This document shows positions 58,471 through 64,000 of a stretch of 64,000 bases of DNA, one piece after another. Position numbers and translations under genes: made by a program. The notes under the pieces are model-generated. The model was not told the DNA's origin. It saw only the letters and a program-made list of their open reading frames with translations, and searched no databases. Positions within the stretch are counted from its first letter, which is position 1. Every line of letters begins with the position of its first letter. Source of the DNA: Eumeta japonica (lineage: Eukaryota; Arthropoda; Insecta; Lepidoptera; Psychidae); NCBI GenBank assembly GCA_005406025.1, contig BGZK01000296.1, forward strand, positions 434,001-498,000. Direction: 5' to 3'.

Positions 58471-59752
58471 CACAACAAAAATATTATGCCTATTAATTTA
58501 ACGAGCAATTTATCAACGTTTAAAGTTTTGTTTGTTTCATTGCCAATAGTTTAGTTTCATGTTTGAGTTATTACTTGCTGTCTACGACACGCTGATTGTT
58601 TACACTCCATCCAGGTGTTTTATAAGACTTCTTTTAATTTCATTTAAAATTATTTCTACAAATCATTTTGTTCAATAGCTAGATCACCGTCATGCTCTAT
58701 TTGTGAGAATCCATATAATTTTGTTTTGAATAGAGAGACTAAATTGTTAATTTTCAAAATATACAACGGGGAGGGTTGTGACTTTACAATTTGTTGTAAA
58801 ATTATAAATATTAGATTAAATATTGTACTTACAGTTATTTGTAATGTCATAAAAATCCAAGTAGTACCTACTTCGAGCCGAAAGCATATAGAAGATAGAT
58901 TTGTCTCTTTGTTCGAATCATCGAGATTATTTTCATCGTTGAAACATGATTTTAAGTTTTTGAATCGAATTTTTAACACAAATGTTTACGGAAACTTTAT
59001 GCGGTTCTTCGGTACGTTTGGTCATGTCGGGGCATAGTTTTGAAAAATAAGAAAAATAATATGCGTCATCACATTTTCCATTTGTAGAATAAATGGAAGC
59101 CGCACTACTATTAATTGTTTTCCATTAAATTTTGTACTCGTTTAGACGCATCAGAAGTCTTAAAAAGCTTCTTAGTGATCAGATTTGCAGTTTTGTTTTC
59201 CTTTTCGTGGTCAAAGCTATTGCAGGTCCCACGCTTTGCTTGAATGAAGCTTGCTTGATAACTTTGTTGCTTAGTGGTATTTTTAAATATACGAAGTTCT
59301 TTAATATAGAACTTGAAGGCCGCTCTGCACATTTTCTGTTGAAGTATTAATTGAGTGGTACTTGCTTTTTATGGGTGACCTTTTTTCCAGTTTTTGGTTT
59401 TTAGAAAGACAACAATATAAATTATAATAGCACGTTGATAAGGTCGTTTGTAAAACAAAAACATGAATAAAAAAAAAATCTGTATTTAAAAGTACATTTT
59501 ATTTTAGTACTTTTTAGGTACATCAATAAACCCATAACGATTAACAACAATAACAATGATTAGGTGTATACACTAACAATAAACATCAATATAACTTAAG
59601 TCTGTGATGTCTACTAATTACGTGAAGTCATATTTACTATCATAAAATTAGTACCTAATACAGTTTGAGTGAAAAATCAGGTTAGAAAGTAATTAAAAAA
59701 GTGCGTAGTTAATTTAGCGAAATAAAATATTTGAAGTTCGATCACTAGAATA
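58471..59752. other. No feature seen
   Basis: AT-rich DNA up to the pogo element. A minus-strand frame at 59111-59332 is open, but its residues match nothing I know and it may be repeat-derived. Confidence 0.35.
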
Positions 59753-59779
59753 GTAGGGGAGATGTAGGTAATGGAGATC
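59753..59779. repeat. pogo element, left inverted terminal repeat
   Basis: gtaggggagatgtaggtaat; pairs with the complement of 62009-62035. Confidence 0.8.
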
Positions 59780-59989
59780 ACTTAAGAGAGAATTGAAATA
59801 AAACCATATCTATTAATCATTTATTTATTGTTTTGCTCTTATAATAAACTTTACTTATTTTACTAACAATTGAGATCAACTTAATCAATTTGGCTTATAA
59901 ATTTTGGAATAATAAAGATTAAAAAAAAATATTTGATCACCATTGTCAACATCGGTTGGCAATGGTGGTCAGCATGTGGACAATAGTGA

Positions 59990-61690
59990 TCAACACATAT
60001 CGCACACATAATTCTGAGCAGAGTCCCACCCAGTGCAGTCGGCATGAACCCAAAGCCCACAAGAAGTGCACCGGTACCATATTTCGCGGCCTCGTCCAAA
60101 TTCGCCACATACAATACACATGTCACCAGCGCCTTCTGCATCATCGTCTTCATCATTCTGGCATAACTCGTCCGTATTTACGTCTGACATCGAAGTATCA
60201 TTCGACTCCTGAAGAATTTTCTTCTTAACCTTCTCAACATTGCTTTTCTGTGGCTTGCTTTTCTTGCTTTCCCTTGCCTTTTAAAGCTTTAGCCTTCCTC
60301 TTATTTTCTTTTTCGATCAGGGCGTCTTTGATCGGTGTTGATGTCAAAATTGTTGCGTGCTGTTTTTTTCTTCCTTGTCTTGTCTTGAGAACAGCTGATT
60401 TCTCAGGAAGCTTGATGAAATTTTGGATAATTGGCAGGTTCCCAGATGTTGATGGTATTCCGAATTGACACGATATTGCAGTCGCTGTTTGAGGAGTTGT
60501 TGAACAAAATGTGGATGTACTTGGAATGGGACTGCCTTGTCTTAGCTCAACAATAGCTGTAGGTACTGAGAGGGGCAAATCTCCGGCGGCATTCGATTCT
60601 AAAATAGAGTCAACTGTGTCTTGAACTACAATGGGTTCTGACTGAAGGACTTCAGCTGCTAAAAAGTCTTCATCTGAAAATACATTGGGATTGATAGGAA
60701 AAATACCCGTTGCTCTAAACCCATCTTCACCCTTACTTATGGAGGGAACACTTGAGAATGCTTTTTTGACCAGGGAAGCTACATCATAAGGTGTTATTCT
60801 CTCTGAAAGTTGACTCTTCATGAAAAAATCGCATTCTCTTCTATATGCAGCTTTGAATGGTCCAAAAAACGACACATCCAATGGCTGCATGCGGTGAGAA
60901 GTATGGGGTGGTAGGGACAGCATATGAATATAATTCTTCTTACAGTGCTCATGGACAGCCAGAGAAATGTGGCTCGCGTGATTATCCAAAATTAATAAAG
61001 TTTGTTCTTCTGCAGAAGGTTTGGTGTGCTGGGTAAAATGCTTCTGCCATTCAAGGAAAAGTTCCTTATTTATCCATCCGTTGTCGGAGCATTTATAAAT
61101 AGCTCCTGCTGGGCCATCTTTTTCAAGGGTCGGGGTCATCCTCTTTCTGGGGAAAATAAACATTGGGGAACGTATCCACCGGCCGCACTCATGGTGCAGA
61201 GCAGAGTGATATTCTTTCCCTTTCCCAGCTTGTTGATCCTACCCTCTTCTGTCCCTTAGCAGCTAATACTTTCCCAGGATCTTGGACGGTAGAAATCCGG
61301 TTTCATCGCAGTTGTAGATGTTTTTGGGATAAATTTGTATTTCTCCATTAGTTCTTCTAGCAGCTTGTAGAATTGCTGAACTTCGGTTTTATTGAAAGCG
61401 GTAACCCTGTTGATGCTAGTGGCTTCAGGCTTCCGCACAGAAATGTTATTCCTGGTAACAAAGCCTTCAAACCAAGCTCGACCAGCTAATCTTGAAGACA
61501 TGTTAAAATTGTGTTTCAGATTTAAGGCTTCGGCGTATTCGAATGCCGCTCTTTTTATTTGGCTTGGTGTGCACCCATAGAAATAATTTGCCATTTTCTT
61601 AATTACCTCCGCTAATTCTTTTTCCATCTCAGCCGTGAAGACAGTATTACGTCCAAGACGAGGTTCCTTAGTTGTTTTTTTTTGTGTATC
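59990..61690 (-). pseudogene. Frameshifted pogo/Jerky-like transposase with C-terminal PHD finger
   Basis: From 5' to 3' on the minus strand: a CENP-B-type DNA-binding segment at 61256-61690 (RLAGRAWFEGFVTRNNISVR, then KPEATSINRVTAFN), then NCDETGF (first catalytic Asp), CTMSAAGGYV, LLILDNHASH (second Asp) and SHRMQPLDVSFFGPFKAAYR near 60880. A Ser/Thr- and Lys-rich tail ends at 60234 in its own frame. After a frameshift the last 66 codons (59990-60190) contain C25, C28, C41, C44, H49, C52, C63 and C66, a C4HC3 PHD-type finger with the usual aromatic before the His. At least three frame changes (near 61265, 61165 and 60240) disable it, and the psq-type N-terminal helix-turn-helix was not found. 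In life such a protein binds and moves its own element. Confidence 0.85.
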
Positions 61691-62008
61691 TATATCCTCA
61701 CAAAAAAAGTAACAGACACAACAACAATCTGATTTTTTTATTACAATCTAAAATGTTACGATTATTACATATTACACGTACTGAAAAAAAAGCGTAGTAA
61801 TTTAAGACTTACCTTCAAATGTCGAACTTAAAAAATTAGAACAAAATGGTGCGAAATATTCACACAGCTGTTTCTCACTAGCGCGTCGCGCGAATGACGT
61901 GAGTCCCCCACCCGCGCCCGGTAATGTCTAAAGCTAGCGCGTGGGTACGTTGGCATCACTTGGTCGCGTTCGTATTTTGTTATTATGTGGTGACCACCAT
62001 TGCCAACT

Positions 62009-62035
62009 GACTCCGATTGCATACATCTCCCCTAG
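62009..62035. repeat. pogo element, right inverted terminal repeat
   Basis: It ends 'gcatacatctcccctag' before the flanking TA; inverse of the left end with a few differences. Confidence 0.8.
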
Positions 62036-62037
62036 TA

Positions 62038-64000
62038 TGGCTTCACGCAAAATGAATAAGTTATTCAATCTGCACAATTTTTATATATAACACCTTTAGA
62101 GTATAATCCACTGCAAGAATAACGAACCCAGTCATCATCTTTTTTCCCCATTTTGCTCAATTTCGACAGGCTCACCTTTATGATTTAAACAGTTGGCAGG
62201 ATTTTTTTTTTCAAGTCAATTTTGCTGGGTATTTTCCCTATTTCCAATAATAATACGATAGGTGTTGAGCATTAAGCCGTTCATTTTTGGTGTGTGGTAG
62301 GTTATAGTGTTAATTCTAGTATAATTAATATGTCCGTTACGTTAACGTTACTTCCGTTACATTCTCTTCAATAACAGGATTAGTTAAATTCATGTCTTGA
62401 TTTTGAGGAGCGTCTGAGGTTAGGCTAAAAAAAAATTATGGTCGCTCCTGTTCCAATTGCTAGAAGTTTCAATTTTTTTTTTTGGTACTGTTATACGGAG
62501 AATGCGTTGCTTCCTGGCATTAAAGATTCGTGTGTATCCGTTTTAGCTCAGGTAATGACTTTATCAAAGTGTTCGTCTACTATTGTTTTATAACAATCAG
62601 TTTGCGGGAGTTAGTTGGGCGAGAGTAATTACTTCAGGGCTTAACACATTTTATTAAAGAGAAAAACACATGTTTTTTTAAAGCCTGTTCGAGTATTCAA
62701 GTAAAAGATTTTTGATAAGCCGTTATAAAAAATTTCAATTCGTCGAAAATATTATTATCTTCGTCTTCCAAGAGCGCACGTCATTTACACAGTACACAAT
62801 CGGCGGAAATTCCGAATTTCGGCTCATATCATGCATTATATCACTTCTAAATTGATTCAATTTCGTTTTCCCGCTAAACAATCTACATACGGATTGCAAT
62901 TCTTATGTCTGTTCTTATAACTGAATCATTCCCACAGTATCTTCATCGTTTGAAGTCGAAGAGACATTTAACTGATTACGCTTCTTCACCTTTTTCACGT
63001 GGATCTCGTAATAGACTTATCGTCTCTTCTGTAAGACGATACAATGTTATTATGCTAAGTCTGTTTTGATTTTGACCGTCTAGACGAAAAATTTGGCTGT
63101 TGTGATCACGGATCGTGTTATATAAAAACATCAACTCCCTTATCTTAATTTTATTTTTATGCATTTTATGTCTCTTATTTAAACCAACCGATTTTAAGAT
63201 TCGGTCGGTTCATAAATTCTGTTGACTGTTGCAACGATAAACTTATGAACAACTTCGTAGTATTCTTGAAATAATAGATTTTTTAAATTGACAGTTATCT
63301 ACATCAGTATTGGTAACATATAAATCACCAGATTTTTTCAAATCAATAACAAATATTAATCTATTACATCAAAATGTCTGTTCACAAACTTGATCAGTTT
63401 CATAATGTTCTTAGCTCAAACGACATGTAGTAGTTATGAAGTATTTACTGCTGACTTTTTTTTTTTGTTGTGTAACCACGGTTTGGTGGGTACATGTGTG
63501 CAAGAAAATCAGACATTTCATTTCCATGTGGTAAAGCATTTTGCGAAGTTTGACTTCGCAGTATGCTTTAACTACTCACTAACTTTTCGATATTACCTGT
63601 GTTAGTATCATCTTTTTCTACATTTTTTCGCATTGAAGTTTTATTTTTTGACGGTCTTAAGATATTACGATGATTACTAATATAAATTGTATAATGTACC
63701 ATCTCCTTGACTGAACATTTTTTTTATGTATCGCGTGGTTATTTTGCTGTTGTGAGGAGGTACTCATAAAAAGAGAAGATAGCCGCTTGTCGGTTTATGG
63801 AGCAAACGGAACGAACGTATCTTGTTTAAAAAAAATGAATCTTCCTATGTAATAAAATGATTAAAAAACTATTCTCATTCTCAAAAAAGTCTTGCGGGAT
63901 TGCATTTCATAATTGATATAAATAGTTACGTGTTACAAGCAGTAACTAAAAAATAATCTTTGCTTCGAAATACAATATCTTGATGATACGGTATCAGTGT
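62038..64000. other. Right-hand end, no gene seen
   Basis: AT-rich DNA. A 17 bp-arm hairpin with a 3-base loop lies at 63533-63569 (two mismatches), and an imperfect inverted repeat 'aaccaaccgat...attcggtcggtt' near 63182-63211. No exon was recognised. Confidence 0.4.

Larger units (their letters stand above)
59753..62035 (-). mobile_element. pogo/Jerky-type DNA transposon, 2283 bp
   Basis: The ends are gtaggggagatgta on the left and, read inward on the other strand, ctaggggagatgta on the right: 13 identical bases followed by partial similarity (aat.ggag). TA flanks both sides (59751-59752 and 62036-62037), as expected for the Tc1/mariner/pogo superfamily. Inside lies a frameshifted transposase on the minus strand. 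The element is complete at both ends but no longer autonomous. Confidence 0.85.

Noticed and set aside
59111..59332. 73-codon minus-strand frame ending KRVQNLMENN
   Set aside because: It is Lys/Asn-rich but matches nothing I know. An acceptor-like 'cttcaacag' precedes it, yet no partner exon or donor was found, so it is not called.
1..64000. CRISPR arrays, operons, phage or bacterial defence systems
   Set aside because: The window is eukaryotic, with spliced genes and metazoan transposons. The only regular repeats are microsatellites, and no spacer-repeat pattern was seen.
1..64000. Endogenous retrovirus or other viral genes
   Set aside because: All reverse transcriptase fragments have non-LTR motifs. 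No LTR pairs, gag, protease, integrase or envelope-like segments were recognised.

Overview
The window looks like nuclear DNA from an insect, most probably a moth or butterfly. It is AT-rich, its genes are split by GT-AG introns, and it is crowded with decayed non-LTR retrotransposons, a mariner relic, a pogo/Jerky transposon, MITEs and (TA)n or (CA)n tracts. No bacterial-style operons, CRISPR arrays or intact tRNA genes were seen. Most long reading frames in the window are chance or transposon remnants; the real genes were found by following splice sites and reading phase.

Layout. (1) 1-5780: repeats and unassigned DNA upstream of the first recognised exon. (2) 5781-11942, plus strand: the last two exons of an H2.0/HLX-type homeobox gene, with a 5.8 kb intron holding two retrotransposon relics. 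(3) 14470-32457, minus strand: a complete 16-exon gene for a CLASRP (SFRS16/SWAP2)-type SR-related splicing regulator, about 818 residues, convergent with H2.0. Its introns hold an RTE fragment, a Jockey-type fragment, twin hairpins, a MITE and a 375 bp mariner relic. (4) 32458-36585: a 5S rRNA-derived pseudogene (34515-34619) and a palindromic element with a GC-rich insert containing an exon-like segment. (5) 36586-40137, minus strand: a four-exon class I methyltransferase-like gene of about 314 residues, not assigned to a named family. (6) 40796-43207: a Jockey-like retrotransposon with 11 bp target-site duplications. (7) 45670-52395, plus strand: a five-exon inositol-tetrakisphosphate 1-kinase gene (ITPK1, 370 residues), with an antisense RTE element in intron 4. 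(8) 52396-59752: repeats and one orphan exon-like segment on the minus strand at 55053-55150. (9) 59753-62035: a 2.28 kb pogo/Jerky DNA transposon with inverted ends and TA duplications, whose frameshifted transposase carries a C-terminal PHD-type zinc finger. (10) 62036-64000: no gene seen.

The genes are functionally unrelated neighbours: a developmental transcription factor, a splicing regulator, a presumed methyltransferase and an inositol phosphate kinase. I found no convincing new multi-gene system. The observations most worth following are the competing splice sites in the CLASRP gene, the exon-like segment between direct repeats at 35800-36155, the orphan exon at 55053-55150, the pogo element with a PHD finger, the unassigned methyltransferase, and two pairs of back-to-back long hairpins.
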